Shown here piece by piece: positions 53,658-63,534 of a stretch of 64,000 nucleotides of DNA (positions are counted from its first letter, which is position 1; every line of letters begins with the position of its first letter). Under the pieces are notes generated by a model that saw only the letters and a list, made by a program, of their open reading frames with translations, was not told the DNA's origin and did not search any database. The DNA is taken from contig NZ_JXKD01000003.1 in NCBI RefSeq assembly GCF_001885765.1, forward strand, positions 124,001 through 188,000, written 5' to 3'. The translations under genes and the position numbers were made by a program. Source of the stretch: Enterococcus aquimarinus. GTDB lineage: Bacteria; Bacillota; Bacilli; Lactobacillales; Enterococcaceae.

Positions 53658-55400
53658 ATGTTAACAATTTTTTGGTCTTATATTAAAAAACACCCTTATA
53701 TTTACAGTCTTGCTACGGTATTTGCATTACTCTCATCAGGGCTTGCCATCGTACCGAATTATCTCATTCAACGTTTTATCGACGCGATGGTCAATGAGAC
53801 GTTAACGAATCAAAACTTAGGGACATATTTAGCCCTTTTCTTGGTTAGTATTGTGCTGATTTATCTCGTCGATATTACTTGGGTTGTCCTATTATTTAGT
53901 CAGTCTTATCGCTATCAAAATACGTTACGCAAACAACTCTATCAACGACTTTTGCAATTACGCACACCGTTTTATGAACGCTTTCGCTCGGGTGACTTAA
54001 TGACACGAATGACTAGTGATATTGAATTTTTAGGTGATACGATTGGCTATGGCTTTATGCTAATTGTCTCGAATGTCACTTGGGCACTTAGTATCTTTAC
54101 GATTATGGTTGTCACCATTTCTTGGCAAGCAACTGTCATCAGCACACTACCACTTGTTCTTTTTGCTTGGGCAGTTTTTAAATTATGGCAAAAAGTCGAC
54201 GTCCTTTACGAAGCTAATCGCGATGCGGTGGCTACTTTAAGTAATGAGGTCTTAGAAGTCGTCGATGGCGTCCGTGTGATGCGGGCATATGGTAAAAAAG
54301 AATTAGAACAAACACGCTTTCAAAAACGAACATCTGAAGTACTAGAAAAAGCCAACCATCTCGTTCTTTATAACGGCGCGGTGGGACCCATTGCCAAATT
54401 ATTTACCGGTTTAAGCATGGCACTCGGGCTAATGTATAGTGGTTATTTAATTAGTCAAGGTCAGATGACGATTGGACAACTGATCTCGTTTCAAATTTAC
54501 TTAGGGATGTTGAGTGGTTCAATCTGGGGATTATCAGATATCGTTTTAGTCTATCAGCAAGGCAATGTTTCCTTCCGTAAAGTCGAAGAAATTCTAACTG
54601 CCGATGATTTAGTGGAAAAAAATGGTCATCAACCCCTAACAGGTATCGAAAACATTACTTTTTCAGATTATTCGTTTCAATACCCGACAAGTGACACGCC
54701 AACGATTCAAAAAATTAACTTAGACATTCAACAAGGTGAAACATTGGGAATTGTTGGGCCAACTGGAAGTGGCAAGACAACGTTGATTCGTCAGCTCCTG
54801 CGTCAATATCCGGCAAGTTCCACCGGCAATTTACAGATCAATCAGCAAGAAATTCAACATTATGCCATTTCAGACTTAGAAAAACTGATTGGTTATGTCC
54901 CTCAAGAGCATGTTCTTTTTTCAAAGAATGTTGCCTATAATATTGGTTTTGGTAAACACCATGCGACAGACGAAGATATTTTAGATGTGGTGGCGTCTGC
55001 CGATTTCACCAAAGATGTCGCACGAATGCCAGAAGGATTAGAAACATTAATTGGTGAAAAAGGCGTGTCGATTTCTGGGGGACAAAAACAGCGGATTTCT
55101 ATCGCACGTGGATTAATTCGCCAGCCAGAATTACTGATTCTAGATGATTCTTTGTCTGCCGTTGATGCGAAAACGGAACAAGCGATTATCGAAAATATTC
55201 AAGCAATTCGAAAAAATAAAACAACCATTATCATTACGCATCGCTTATCGGCTGTTGCAAACGCGCAAAAAGTGATTGTGATGGATCAAGGGGCCATTAC
55301 CGAGTACGGGACCCCTGATGCGTTACTGCGTCAAAAAGGCTGGTATTATCAGCAACACTTGAAACAACAATTGGAGGACAATCAACATGAAAACATTTAA
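53658..55400 (+). CDS. ABC transporter ATP-binding protein/permease, degenerate half (LmrC/BmrC-like)
   Basis: A 580-residue half-transporter with six membrane helices (first 310 residues) and an ATPase domain. Walker A is GPTGSGKTT and the signature is ISGGQKQR, while Walker B is LLILDDSLS: the catalytic Glu is replaced by Asp. This is the hallmark of the inactive-site partner in heterodimeric exporters such as LmrCD and BmrCD. The ATG at 53658 follows GAGGAATC. The last 14 bases overlap the next gene, so the two subunits are made in equal amounts. Confidence 0.88.
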   Translation: MLTIFWSYIKKHPYIYSLATVFALLSSGLAIVPNYLIQRFIDAMVNETLTNQNLGTYLALFLVSIVLIYLVDITWVVLLFSQSYRYQNTLRKQLYQRLLQLRTPFYERFRSGDLMTRMTSDIEFLGDTIGYGFMLIVSNVTWALSIFTIMVVTISWQATVISTLPLVLFAWAVFKLWQKVDVLYEANRDAVATLSNEVLEVVDGVRVMRAYGKKELEQTRFQKRTSEVLEKANHLVLYNGAVGPIAKLFTGLSMALGLMYSGYLISQGQMTIGQLISFQIYLGMLSGSIWGLSDIVLVYQQGNVSFRKVEEILTADDLVEKNGHQPLTGIENITFSDYSFQYPTSDTPTIQKINLDIQQGETLGIVGPTGSGKTTLIRQLLRQYPASSTGNLQINQQEIQHYAISDLEKLIGYVPQEHVLFSKNVAYNIGFGKHHATDEDILDVVASADFTKDVARMPEGLETLIGEKGVSISGGQKQRISIARGLIRQPELLILDDSLSAVDAKTEQAIIENIQAIRKNKTTIIITHRLSAVANAQKVIVMDQGAITEYGTPDALLRQKGWYYQQHLKQQLEDNQHENI

Positions 55401-57138
55401 ACGACTCCTCAGCTATTTAAAAGATGAACCCCTTTTTTATGGACTGGGGTTCATCCTTTCCATCATCTCAGCTGGATCGACTATTTATACACCCATGATT
55501 GGCAAACAAATCATTGATGTCATTTCAGAAAATGTTAAACAAAATCAACCGGTCTCTTACGAATTCTTGATTCAAAAATTTGGCTGGTTCATGCTCATCA
55601 CGGTGATTAGCGCGCTCACAAGTTATAGCAGCTTCTTACTCTTTGCTTTTGCTTCAAATCGCGTTAGCAAAAACATTCGCGATCAAGCGCATGAAAAAAT
55701 GCAGCAGTTACCTATTTCCTATTTTGATGACAAACCGGCCGGGAAAATTTCGGCACGCATCGTGAATGATACCGAGGTTTTACGTAATAGCTTTTATCAA
55801 AACTTCAGTAACCAAGTACTGATTAATCTCTTAATGGTTATCGGAATTTATATCGCACTCTTTCTCGTTAGTCCCGATGTGGGTCTTGCGTTACTCTTAC
55901 TCTTACCGTTCTTTTTCGTTTGGCAACTGATTTATATTCGCATCGCGACACCGATTAATAAAAATTGGCGAGAAATTATTAGCGAGTTAAACAGTTTAAC
56001 TGCAGAAATCATCCAAGGGGTCTCGATTGTTCAACTCTTCCATCAAGAAGAGAAGATGTTAGAAGAGTTTGAAGAAAAAAATCAAGCTTGGCTGGATAAC
56101 CGTATCCGCTCGATTCGACTGGATGGGATTTTATCTTGGGATTTTTCAACTTTTATTAAAAATATTGTCATGTTTTTCTTGCTCCTTTATCTAGGTACAC
56201 AGTTTACGAGTGGTTTTTTAGGGTATTCGATGGGAACGATTTTTATTTTAATTAATTACCTTTCGAGTTTATTTGATCCAATTCTCAATCTCGTACGGAT
56301 CATGCCTACGCTACAACAGGCCTTGGCGTCTGGTGAACGGGTGTTTGAATTACTTGATGAAGCGATCGAAACCGATAGTACGCAACCATTAGCCTTTTCA
56401 AATGGTGAAATTACCTTTGATCACGTGACGTTTGGCTACGATGAACAAAATCAAGTGTTAAAAGATATTCACTTTAAAGTGAACCCTGGAGAAACGGTGG
56501 GCCTTGTCGGACATACCGGTTCCGGAAAAAGTTCCTTAATTAATTTACTCTTTCGTTTTTACGATCCTCAAGAAGGTGCCATCTTAATTGATAATCAACC
56601 GATTGCAAAATGTAATCGTGAAAGTGTCCGGGAAAAAATGGGAATTGTCTTGCAGGAACCTTACTTATTTAGTGGCACAATCGCAAGCAATGTCAGCATG
56701 CAAGATCAAAGTATTACCGATGAAATGATTATTCAAGCCTTAGAGAAAGTCGGTGCGCATCCCTTACTTGCCAAACTCCCACAAGGAATCCATGAAGAAG
56801 TCATTGAAAAAGGCCAATCGCTTTCTTCAGGAGAACGGCAACTCATTGCCTTTGCCAGAACACTTGCTAAAAATCCGAAGATTCTCATTTTAGATGAGGC
56901 CACGTCACATATTGATACTGAGACAGAAGCCATTATCCAAAATGCGATGAACGTCGTGAAAGAAGGTCGGACTACGTTTATCATTGCCCATCGCCTATCC
57001 ACGATTCAACAAGCCGATCAAATTTTACTACTTGATCAAGGCGAAATCAAAGAGCAAGGAACGCATGCGCAGTTGCTCGCTTTAGATGGGCAATACGCCC
57101 AGATGTATCGCCTACAAGCGAAATCCGCACAAGGATAA
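55387..57138 (+). CDS. ABC transporter ATP-binding protein/permease, catalytic half (LmrD/BmrD-like)
   Basis: A 583-residue half-transporter. Walker A is GHTGSGKSS, the signature is degenerate (LSSGERQL) and Walker B plus D-loop is ILILDEATSHIDTETE, with the catalytic Glu intact. It forms the heterodimer with the preceding gene, whose site is degenerate. The family exports hydrophobic drugs or lipids (LmrCD, BmrCD, EfrCD). The substrate is unknown, but attenuation control points to an antibiotic-related role. GGAGGA lies before the ATG. A GNAT gene follows after 14 bases. Confidence 0.88.
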   Translation: MKTFKRLLSYLKDEPLFYGLGFILSIISAGSTIYTPMIGKQIIDVISENVKQNQPVSYEFLIQKFGWFMLITVISALTSYSSFLLFAFASNRVSKNIRDQAHEKMQQLPISYFDDKPAGKISARIVNDTEVLRNSFYQNFSNQVLINLLMVIGIYIALFLVSPDVGLALLLLLPFFFVWQLIYIRIATPINKNWREIISELNSLTAEIIQGVSIVQLFHQEEKMLEEFEEKNQAWLDNRIRSIRLDGILSWDFSTFIKNIVMFFLLLYLGTQFTSGFLGYSMGTIFILINYLSSLFDPILNLVRIMPTLQQALASGERVFELLDEAIETDSTQPLAFSNGEITFDHVTFGYDEQNQVLKDIHFKVNPGETVGLVGHTGSGKSSLINLLFRFYDPQEGAILIDNQPIAKCNRESVREKMGIVLQEPYLFSGTIASNVSMQDQSITDEMIIQALEKVGAHPLLAKLPQGIHEEVIEKGQSLSSGERQLIAFARTLAKNPKILILDEATSHIDTETEAIIQNAMNVVKEGRTTFIIAHRLSTIQQADQILLLDQGEIKEQGTHAQLLALDGQYAQMYRLQAKSAQG

Positions 57139-57152
57139 GGAGGAACGGATTC

Positions 57153-57728
57153 ATGGTCAAAACACTCAAAACACCTCGGCTAACGTTACGACCGTTAACC
57201 CTCGATGATGCCGAAAAGATGTTTCAAAACTGGACGCATTCAGTCAATGCAACAAAATACTTAACTTGGCCACCCCATAGCAATCTCGAAGTTACAAAAG
57301 ACCGGTTACGCCAGCGAATAACAGAAGCGAATGAGGAATGGGGAATTGTTGACACCCAGACACAAGAACTGATGGGCGTCATTGATGTGGTTGGCGAAAC
57401 TACTGAGACGCAGACAAAAATCATCGGTTATGTCTTAGGTGAAAAATTTTGGAATAAAGGTTACATGACGGAAGCTTTAGAAGTAGTCATCGCCTATTTA
57501 TTTGACGCCACAGCGGTCAATCGTATTGAAGCAACCCACGATATCGCCAATCCTGGTTCCGGAAAAGTCATGGAAAAAGCCGGCATGACCTTTGAAGGCA
57601 TCTTACGACAAGCGGCTCGAAACAATCAAGGAATTGTTGATATCGCCATCTACAGTATTTTACGAGCAGATTTGGAAGAACTAACCGATTCAACAGATAC
57701 AAGTTCGGTGCCTCCGTTGAAGCAATAA
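57153..57728 (+). CDS. GNAT family N-acetyltransferase (RimJ/RimL-like)
   Basis: A 191-residue acetyltransferase. The N-terminal LKTPRLTLRPLTLDDAE is typical of the RimL group, and GYVLGEKFWNKGYMTEAL contains the acetyl-CoA binding motif A. Members acetylate ribosomal protein N-termini, or other amines including some drugs. It is directly behind the ABC exporter genes and probably co-transcribed with them, under the same attenuator. AAGGAGG precedes the ATG. A terminator follows at 57799. Confidence 0.82.
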   Translation: MVKTLKTPRLTLRPLTLDDAEKMFQNWTHSVNATKYLTWPPHSNLEVTKDRLRQRITEANEEWGIVDTQTQELMGVIDVVGETTETQTKIIGYVLGEKFWNKGYMTEALEVVIAYLFDATAVNRIEATHDIANPGSGKVMEKAGMTFEGILRQAARNNQGIVDIAIYSILRADLEELTDSTDTSSVPPLKQ

Positions 57729-57798
57729 CTCGATTTACACGTAAGGAACGTGCAACTTACATCCATCGATTGTTATTCTTGCACATTTCAGCCAATAC

Positions 57799-57843
57799 AA
57801 AAGCGCCAGAACGACAATCAAGTCGCTCTAGCGCTTTTCTTTT
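57799..57843 (+). terminator. Terminator of the ABC exporter-GNAT operon
   Basis: AAAAGCGCCAGAACGAC pairs with GTCGCTCTAGCGCTTTT with two mismatches, followed by a T-rich stretch. Confidence 0.8.
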
Positions 57844-57853
57844 CCATTTTCCA

Positions 57854-57890
57854 CAAAAAAAAAACAGATTACATTTGGAATGTAATCTGT
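57854..57890 (-). terminator. Terminator of rpmE2
   Basis: ACAGATTACATT pairs perfectly with AATGTAATCTGT around TGG, followed by ten U on the minus-strand transcript. Confidence 0.85.
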
Positions 57891-57916
57891 CAAAAATTGA
57901 TAACTCAATCTTTTTA

Positions 57917-58180
57917 TTATTCTGCAGCGTTTGTGTCTTTGATACCGTATTTTTTGTTGAAACGGTCCACACGTCCGTCTGCTTGTGTGAATTTTTGACG
58001 TCCAGTATAGAATGGGTGTGAGTCAGAAGTAACCTCAGCACGGATTAATGGGTATGTATTGCCATCTTCCCATTCGATTGTTTCTGAAGAATTTTTTGTA
58101 GAACCTGTTAGGAATTTGAATCCTGTTGTTGTGTCTAGGAATACCACTGGATGGTACTCTGGATGAATATTTGGTTTCAT
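57917..58180 (-). CDS. rpmE2: 50S ribosomal protein L31 type B
   Basis: An 87-residue ribosomal protein L31. It begins [16 protein letters not shown] and lacks the CxxC zinc ligands of the type A form, so it is the zinc-independent type B protein. A single type B L31 is common in Lactobacillales. The ATG at 58180 has AAAGGAG eight bases ahead; the 26-codon upstream extension has none. It follows rho by about 95 bases. Confidence 0.95.
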   Translation of the reverse strand: MKPNIHPEYHPVVFLDTTTGFKFLTGSTKNSSETIEWEDGNTYPLIRAEVTSDSHPFYTGRQKFTQADGRVDRFNKKYGIKDTNAAE

Positions 58181-58277
58181 AATGCTTTCTCTCCTTTGCC
58201 CTGATCCATTTGCTGTATCAGAGTTGATTTTGAATTTACAACATGAATATCTTAACACGTTTCGTTTTTAGATGCAA

Positions 58278-59573
58278 TTATCTTTTTTTGATTCGTTTAG
58301 TTATTTTTTCCCCAAACGATAATTCATTCAATGTTTTGAGGAATTCCTCATTATTCTTCGTTTTTTTCATCCATTGAACGAACTGTTCCGTATATTCTAA
58401 TGATTCGCCTTGCATATTGTTACGTAACTTCCACGTATCTTCTAATTGCTCTACAGTCATTAATAACTCTTCTTTACGCGTACTTGATTTTTTCAAATCA
58501 ATTGCTGGGAAGATTCGACGCTCGGCAAGTTGTCTAGAAAGATGCAACTCCATATTCCCTGTTCCTTTGAATTCTTCAAAGATGACGTCATCCATGCGAC
58601 TACCCGTATCTACTAGGGCTGTGGCCAAAATCGTTAAACTACCGCCTTCTTCAATATTTCGCGCAGCACCAAAGAATTTCTTCGGCTTGTATAAGGCCGC
58701 AGGATCAATTCCCCCACTTAACGTTCGACCGCTTGGTGGGACAACTAAGTTATACGCTCTGGCTAGACGCGTTAAACTATCCATTAAGATGACAACATCG
58801 CGTTTGTCTTCTACCAGACGCATCGCACGTTCTAAGACAAGTTCAGCCACTCGTGTATGATTGCTCGGTTGTAAGTCAAACGTGGAAGACACGATGTCCG
58901 CTTTAATACTTCGTTCAAGATCGGTTACTTCTTCTGGTCGTTCATCAATTAATAAGACAATTAATTCAACGTCCGGATGATTCTCCGTGATGCCATTTGC
59001 AATCTCTTTCAGAATACTCGTTTTACCCGCTTTTGGCGGTGCTACGATTAATCCCCGTTGCCCAAATCCAATGGGGGAAAACAAATCAATCATTCGGGTA
59101 GACAAACGTCCTGGTGTTGTTTCAAGTTTGATCTTTTGATTTGGATATAGCGCGGTTAACGCTGGGAAGTGCGGCCGTTCTTTTGCTTCTTCAGGATCTT
59201 TTCCATTGACACTTTCAACATGCATCAATCCATAGTAACGTTCCGATTCTTTTGGCGGGCGCGCTTTTCCTGCTACTTTGTCGCCATTTCTCAAGCTGAA
59301 ACGACGAATTTGAGAATTAGAAATATAGATATCTTCTGCACTCGGACCGTAATTAATCGGTCTTAAAAATCCATAGCCATCTTGACCGACAATATCAAGG
59401 ATTCCTTCCATATAAAAGAAACCTTGCTTTTCAGCCTGTGCACGAATAACGGCCAACGAAAGTTCTTTTTTATTCATTTGACTGTAGTAAGGAATTTTTA
59501 ACTCTCTCGCATACGTATAGATTTCTTTTAATGTCCGGTGTTCCAATTCCGCCATTGTTAAATAATCAGCCAT
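58278..59573 (-). CDS. rho: Transcription termination factor Rho
   Basis: A 431-residue RNA-dependent ATPase. The N-terminal Rho-N helix domain (about 1-45) and the cold-shock-like RNA-binding domain (GFFYMEGILDIVGQDGYGFLRP, about 52-75 and onward) are followed by the hexameric ATPase with Walker A APPKAGKTS and Q-loop/R-loop segments (SGGIDPAALYKPKKFFGAARN in parts). It ends transcription at Rho sites. GAGGAG precedes the ATG. It follows murA with three bases between the stop codon and the start, so the two are coupled. Confidence 0.96.
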   Translation of the reverse strand: MADYLTMAELEHRTLKEIYTYARELKIPYYSQMNKKELSLAVIRAQAEKQGFFYMEGILDIVGQDGYGFLRPINYGPSAEDIYISNSQIRRFSLRNGDKVAGKARPPKESERYYGLMHVESVNGKDPEEAKERPHFPALTALYPNQKIKLETTPGRLSTRMIDLFSPIGFGQRGLIVAPPKAGKTSILKEIANGITENHPDVELIVLLIDERPEEVTDLERSIKADIVSSTFDLQPSNHTRVAELVLERAMRLVEDKRDVVILMDSLTRLARAYNLVVPPSGRTLSGGIDPAALYKPKKFFGAARNIEEGGSLTILATALVDTGSRMDDVIFEEFKGTGNMELHLSRQLAERRIFPAIDLKKSSTRKEELLMTVEQLEDTWKLRNNMQGESLEYTEQFVQWMKKTKNNEEFLKTLNELSFGEKITKRIKKR

Positions 59574-59576
59574 CGT

Positions 59577-60833
59577 TTACTCCTCAATCATTTTGATATC
59601 TGCACCAAGGGCAGTTAATTTATCAATTATATTATCATAACCTCTTAAAATGTGATCGACTTTACTAATTTTTGTTGTACCGGTTGCCATTAAGCCCGCA
59701 ATGACTAAACATGCGCCGGCTCTAAGATCAGACGCCATCACGTCCGTTCCTTGCAAGGCATCTGATCCTTCAATTAGGACCACATTTCCTTCAATGCTTG
59801 CTTTAGCGCCCATGCGAACAAGTTCCGGAATATGATTCACCCGTTTCGGATAAATCGTATCCGTCACTTCTGACATTCCTTGCGCTTTTAATAATAATGG
59901 CGTTAACGGTTGTTGTAAATCTGTCGCAAAACCTGGGTAAGGATAGGTTTTTAGCGAAATGGCTTTTAAATCTTTCGCCGGGTAAACGAAAATACTATCT
60001 TCGCCCACATCCATTTTGACGCCCATTTCTTGTAATTTCGAAATAAAACTATCTAGATGCTCGTAAATCACATTTTTTACTGTGATGCCATTTCCTACGG
60101 CAGCAGCTAAGGCTAAATACGTTCCCGCTTCAATCCGGTCTGGAATAATCGAATGGCGACAACCATGCAACTCTTCAACGCCGTCAATCCGTATTTCATT
60201 CGTACCTGCACCACGAATCTTGGCACCCATATTATTTAATAATGTTGCCACATCAATAATCTCAGGTTCTCTTGCGGCATTTTCAATAATCGTACGACCT
60301 TTGGCACGAACAGCGGCTAACATCACGTTAATCGTCGCCCCAATCGAAATCATATCCATAAAAATTCTCGTACCGACAAGTCCATCGCCACTACGTAAAT
60401 ACATCGCACCATGTTCATTCGCCACTTCAGTCCCTAGTGCTTCGAACCCTTTGATGTGTAAATTAATCGGGCGTGGGCCAAGATTACAACCACCTGGAAG
60501 TCCGACAACACCTTCACCAAATTTGCCAAGTAACGCACCCATAAAATAATAAGAAGCTCGCAAGCTATTGATTTTACCGGTCGGCATCGGAATCGAGACA
60601 ATCTCTGTTGGATCAATTTCTAATTGGTTATTGGCAAATTTCGTTTTCACGCCCATAATTTCTAAAATTTCAATCAAGGAATGGACATCTTTAATATCAG
60701 GAACGCCTTCTAAAATAACGGGAGAATCCGCTAAAATTGCTGCAGGAATCAGTGCAACGACACTATTTTTAGCTCCACTGACAGTGACTTCACCCGTTAA
60801 CGGTTTATTACCTTGTATCATTATTTTTTTCAT
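59577..60833 (-). CDS. murA: UDP-N-acetylglucosamine 1-carboxyvinyltransferase (MurA/MurZ)
   Basis: A 418-residue enzyme that starts peptidoglycan precursor synthesis by transferring the enolpyruvyl group to UDP-GlcNAc. The active-site Cys116 is in the loop GGCNLGPRP, so the protein should be fosfomycin-sensitive. Low-GC Gram-positives often have two copies. Placement next to rho and rpmE2 suggests the MurZ (MurA2) paralogue; the other copy is not in the window. A weak GA-rich site precedes the ATG. Confidence 0.93.
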   Translation of the reverse strand: MKKIMIQGNKPLTGEVTVSGAKNSVVALIPAAILADSPVILEGVPDIKDVHSLIEILEIMGVKTKFANNQLEIDPTEIVSIPMPTGKINSLRASYYFMGALLGKFGEGVVGLPGGCNLGPRPINLHIKGFEALGTEVANEHGAMYLRSGDGLVGTRIFMDMISIGATINVMLAAVRAKGRTIIENAAREPEIIDVATLLNNMGAKIRGAGTNEIRIDGVEELHGCRHSIIPDRIEAGTYLALAAAVGNGITVKNVIYEHLDSFISKLQEMGVKMDVGEDSIFVYPAKDLKAISLKTYPYPGFATDLQQPLTPLLLKAQGMSEVTDTIYPKRVNHIPELVRMGAKASIEGNVVLIEGSDALQGTDVMASDLRAGACLVIAGLMATGTTKISKVDHILRGYDNIIDKLTALGADIKMIEE

Positions 60834-60970
60834 TTAAGTTCACCTATTACTTTTCAATTAATTATTTCAATCTTTCCTATCTTAGCATATTTTACTAAAA
60901 GAAAAAAGGTACGAGTGTTTTTGTTCACAACTCTTAGAGGTTTCTCTCATTTTAAACAAAAACAGTCAGT

Positions 60971-61017
60971 AAAAAAGGCCTTAAACATACCATTAGTATG
61001 CTTAAGACCTTTTTTTA
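60971..61017 (-). terminator. Terminator of fba
   Basis: AAAAAAGGTCTTAAGCATAC pairs with GTATGTTTAAGGCCTTTTTT with two mismatches on the minus strand, around CATTA/TAATG, and a U-run follows. It lies nine bases behind the fba stop. Confidence 0.85.
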
Positions 61018-61025
61018 TTTTTTAA

Positions 61026-61895
61026 TTAAGCTTTGTTTGCTGAACCAAATAAATCGATATGAGCTTCTGCTTCTTTCACGATTGCTGCTTTACCTGGTGC
61101 TAATAGTTGACGAGGATCAAATCCTTTGCCTTCTAAATCTTTACCAGCTTCAATGTATTCACGAGTTGCTTTTGCAAATAATACTTGGAACTCAGTGTTT
61201 ACGTTGATTTTTGAAACGCCCATTGAGATTGCTTTCGCGATTTGATCTGCAGGAATTCCTGATCCACCGTGTAATACTAATGGCATATCTTGGCCAACTG
61301 CATTCGCAATTGCTTGTAAGTGATCAAATGCTAATCCAGTCCAGTTTGAAGGATATGCACCGTGAATGTTTCCGATACCACAAGCTAGGAAATCAATTCC
61401 TGTATTTGCGATTTGAACACATTCGTCGATATCTGCTAATTCACCAGTACCGATGATTCCATCTTCTTCTCCACCGATTGAACCAACTTCACACTCAACA
61501 GAAACGCCTTTTGCGTGTGCTTTTTCAACAACATCTTTAGCTAATTTTAAGTTTTCGTCAAATGGTAAGTGAGAACCATCAAACATCACTGAAGTGTATC
61601 CTGCTTCGATACATGCTAAAGCTGCTTCGTAATCGCCATGGTCTAAGTGAAGTGTCACTGGAACAGTAATGTTCATTGACTCAATTAAATCTTTAACCAT
61701 GTTTACGACTAATTTGTAGCCGCCCATGTATTTTGCAGCGCCCATTGAAGTTTGGATTAAAACTGGTGCTTTCTTTGCTTCTGCTGCTTGTAAAATCGCT
61801 TGCGTCCACTCTAAGTTGTTTGTGTTAAAAGCTCCAATTGCATAGCCGCCTTTACGAGCTGCCTGTAAGATTTCAGTTCCTGATACTAATGGCAT
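61026..61895 (-). CDS. fba: Fructose-bisphosphate aldolase, class II
   Basis: A 289-residue zinc aldolase that splits fructose 1,6-bisphosphate. The zinc and catalytic residues are visible: HLDHGDYE (His83, Asp85, His86), ECEVGSIGG, GNIHGAY and LHGGSGI. GGAGG lies nine bases before the ATG. It completes the glycolysis genes in this window but is 50 kb away from the gap operon. A -10 with extended TGC (TGCTAAAAT) about 80 bases upstream is likely its promoter. Confidence 0.96.
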   Translation of the reverse strand: MPLVSGTEILQAARKGGYAIGAFNTNNLEWTQAILQAAEAKKAPVLIQTSMGAAKYMGGYKLVVNMVKDLIESMNITVPVTLHLDHGDYEAALACIEAGYTSVMFDGSHLPFDENLKLAKDVVEKAHAKGVSVECEVGSIGGEEDGIIGTGELADIDECVQIANTGIDFLACGIGNIHGAYPSNWTGLAFDHLQAIANAVGQDMPLVLHGGSGIPADQIAKAISMGVSKINVNTEFQVLFAKATREYIEAGKDLEGKGFDPRQLLAPGKAAIVKEAEAHIDLFGSANKA

Positions 61896-62118
61896 AATAA
61901 TTTCCTCCTAGTTTTTAGCTAAACTTATTTGTCAAGAATTATGATTCTCAACCAACGCCTTTATTTTAGCAAAGTTTCAAGACTTTTACTAGTCAATCTA
62001 AACATTTTACTTGTTTTTTCATAATCAATTAAGAAGGATGGCGTTTTATCTAAGGAAACTTTCAGAAAATAACCATCATTATAGTCTATTCTTCCTGATA
62101 AAATCATTGAATGCAAAC

Positions 62119-62154
62119 AAAAGCCGCTTGACTCCTGTATGTCAAACGGCTTTT
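62119..62154 (-). terminator. Terminator of the glnRA operon
   Basis: AAAAGCCGTTTGAC pairs with GTCAAGCGGCTTTT with one mismatch. It sits nine bases behind the glnA stop. Confidence 0.8.
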
Positions 62155-62162
62155 ACTTATTC

Positions 62163-63503
62163 TTAATAGAGTTCTAAATATTGTTCTCTTTCCCATTCAG
62201 AGACAGTTTGACGATAAGCTGCCCATTCCATACGTTTGGCTTCATTAAAGTTACCATAAATATGTTGTCCCAAGGCATCAATCATGACTGGATCTTTACG
62301 TAAGGCTTTAATCGCATTGTGAATCGTTGATGGTAAGTCATAGATTTGTGCCGCTTCACGCTCTTCTTCTGTCATCACATAAATATTACGATCGACAGCT
62401 GGTGGCGGCGTTAAATCGCGGCGAATACCATCTAGTCCTGCTTCTAACAAGACTGCCATCGCTAAGTACGGATTAGCCGTTGGATCGACAGAACGTAACT
62501 CAAGACGTGTGGATAGCCCTCTCGCCTCTGGAATACGAATCAGTGGAGAACGATTATGTCCAGACCAAGCCACGTACACAGGCGCTTCAAATCCTGGTAC
62601 TAAACGTTTATAAGAGTTAACCGTTGGATTACATACGGCAGTGAAGGCCCGTGCATGATCTAACAACCCTGCCATAAATTGATAAGCCGTCTTACTTAAC
62701 TGTCTATCACCTTCTTCATCAAAGAAGGCATTTTCTTTGCCTTTAAATAATGACATATTACAGTGCATCCCAGAGCCTGCAATCCCATATAACGGTTTCG
62801 CCATGAACGTTGCATGAAGGCCGTGTTTTCGAGCAATCGTCTTCACAACTAATTTAAAGGTTTGAATATTGTCACACGCTTCAATCACATCTGCGTATTT
62901 AAAATCAATTTCGTGTTGTCCAGGGGCGGTTTCGTGGTGAGAAGCCTCGACTTCAAAGCCCATTTTTTCTAACTCTAACACGATATCACGACGACAGTTT
63001 TCCCCTAAGTCCATTGGTGAAAAATCAAAATAGCCACCCTTATCATTTAGGTCAGTCGTAATCTCGCCTTCTTCATCTAACTTAAATAAGAAAAATTCTG
63101 GTTCTGGACCTAAGTTAAAGGAAGTGAAGCCTAAGTCATTCATACTCTTTAAGATTCGTTTTAAATTGCCACGAGGATCTCCCGCAAAAGGCGTTCCATC
63201 TGGATTATAAATATCACAAATTAACCGTGCAACCTTCCCATGTTGGTTCTCCCAAGGAAAAATTAACCAAGTTGATAAATCAGGATAAAGATACATATCG
63301 CTTTCTTCAATTCGAACAAACCCTTCAATCGAAGAACCATCAAACATCATTTTATTATCCAAGACTTTTTTTAATTGACTGATTGGAACTTCCACATTTT
63401 TGATTGTTCCCATAATGTCGGTAAACATTAAACGTAAAAAACGAACGTTCTCTTCTTGTGCGTGTTTGATAATTTCGTCAGCAGTGTAGTCGATTCTTGG
63501 CAT
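62163..63503 (-). CDS. glnA: Glutamine synthetase, type I
   Basis: A 446-residue enzyme that makes glutamine from glutamate, ammonia and ATP. The sequence follows B. subtilis GlnA closely: [23 protein letters not shown] (in parts), [20 protein letters not shown] and NRSPLIRIP. It is the GSI-alpha form, without the Tyr adenylylation site. I prefer the ATG at 63503, which has GAGG nine bases ahead; a start three codons earlier lies within that site. It is the second gene of the glnRA operon. In this form GlnA also inhibits or activates GlnR. Confidence 0.96.
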   Translation of the reverse strand: MPRIDYTADEIIKHAQEENVRFLRLMFTDIMGTIKNVEVPISQLKKVLDNKMMFDGSSIEGFVRIEESDMYLYPDLSTWLIFPWENQHGKVARLICDIYNPDGTPFAGDPRGNLKRILKSMNDLGFTSFNLGPEPEFFLFKLDEEGEITTDLNDKGGYFDFSPMDLGENCRRDIVLELEKMGFEVEASHHETAPGQHEIDFKYADVIEACDNIQTFKLVVKTIARKHGLHATFMAKPLYGIAGSGMHCNMSLFKGKENAFFDEEGDRQLSKTAYQFMAGLLDHARAFTAVCNPTVNSYKRLVPGFEAPVYVAWSGHNRSPLIRIPEARGLSTRLELRSVDPTANPYLAMAVLLEAGLDGIRRDLTPPPAVDRNIYVMTEEEREAAQIYDLPSTIHNAIKALRKDPVMIDALGQHIYGNFNEAKRMEWAAYRQTVSEWEREQYLELY

Positions 63504-63534
63504 TTTTTCCATCCTCTTTCATTAATTAAAAGTT

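Noticed and set aside
57757-58041. Overlapping small frames on both strands around the rpmE2 3' end
   Set aside because: They cross two terminators and the L31 coding sequence and have no ribosome sites.
58417-58860. 147-codon plus-strand frame opposite rho
   Set aside because: Pure shadow of the conserved rho sequence on the other strand.
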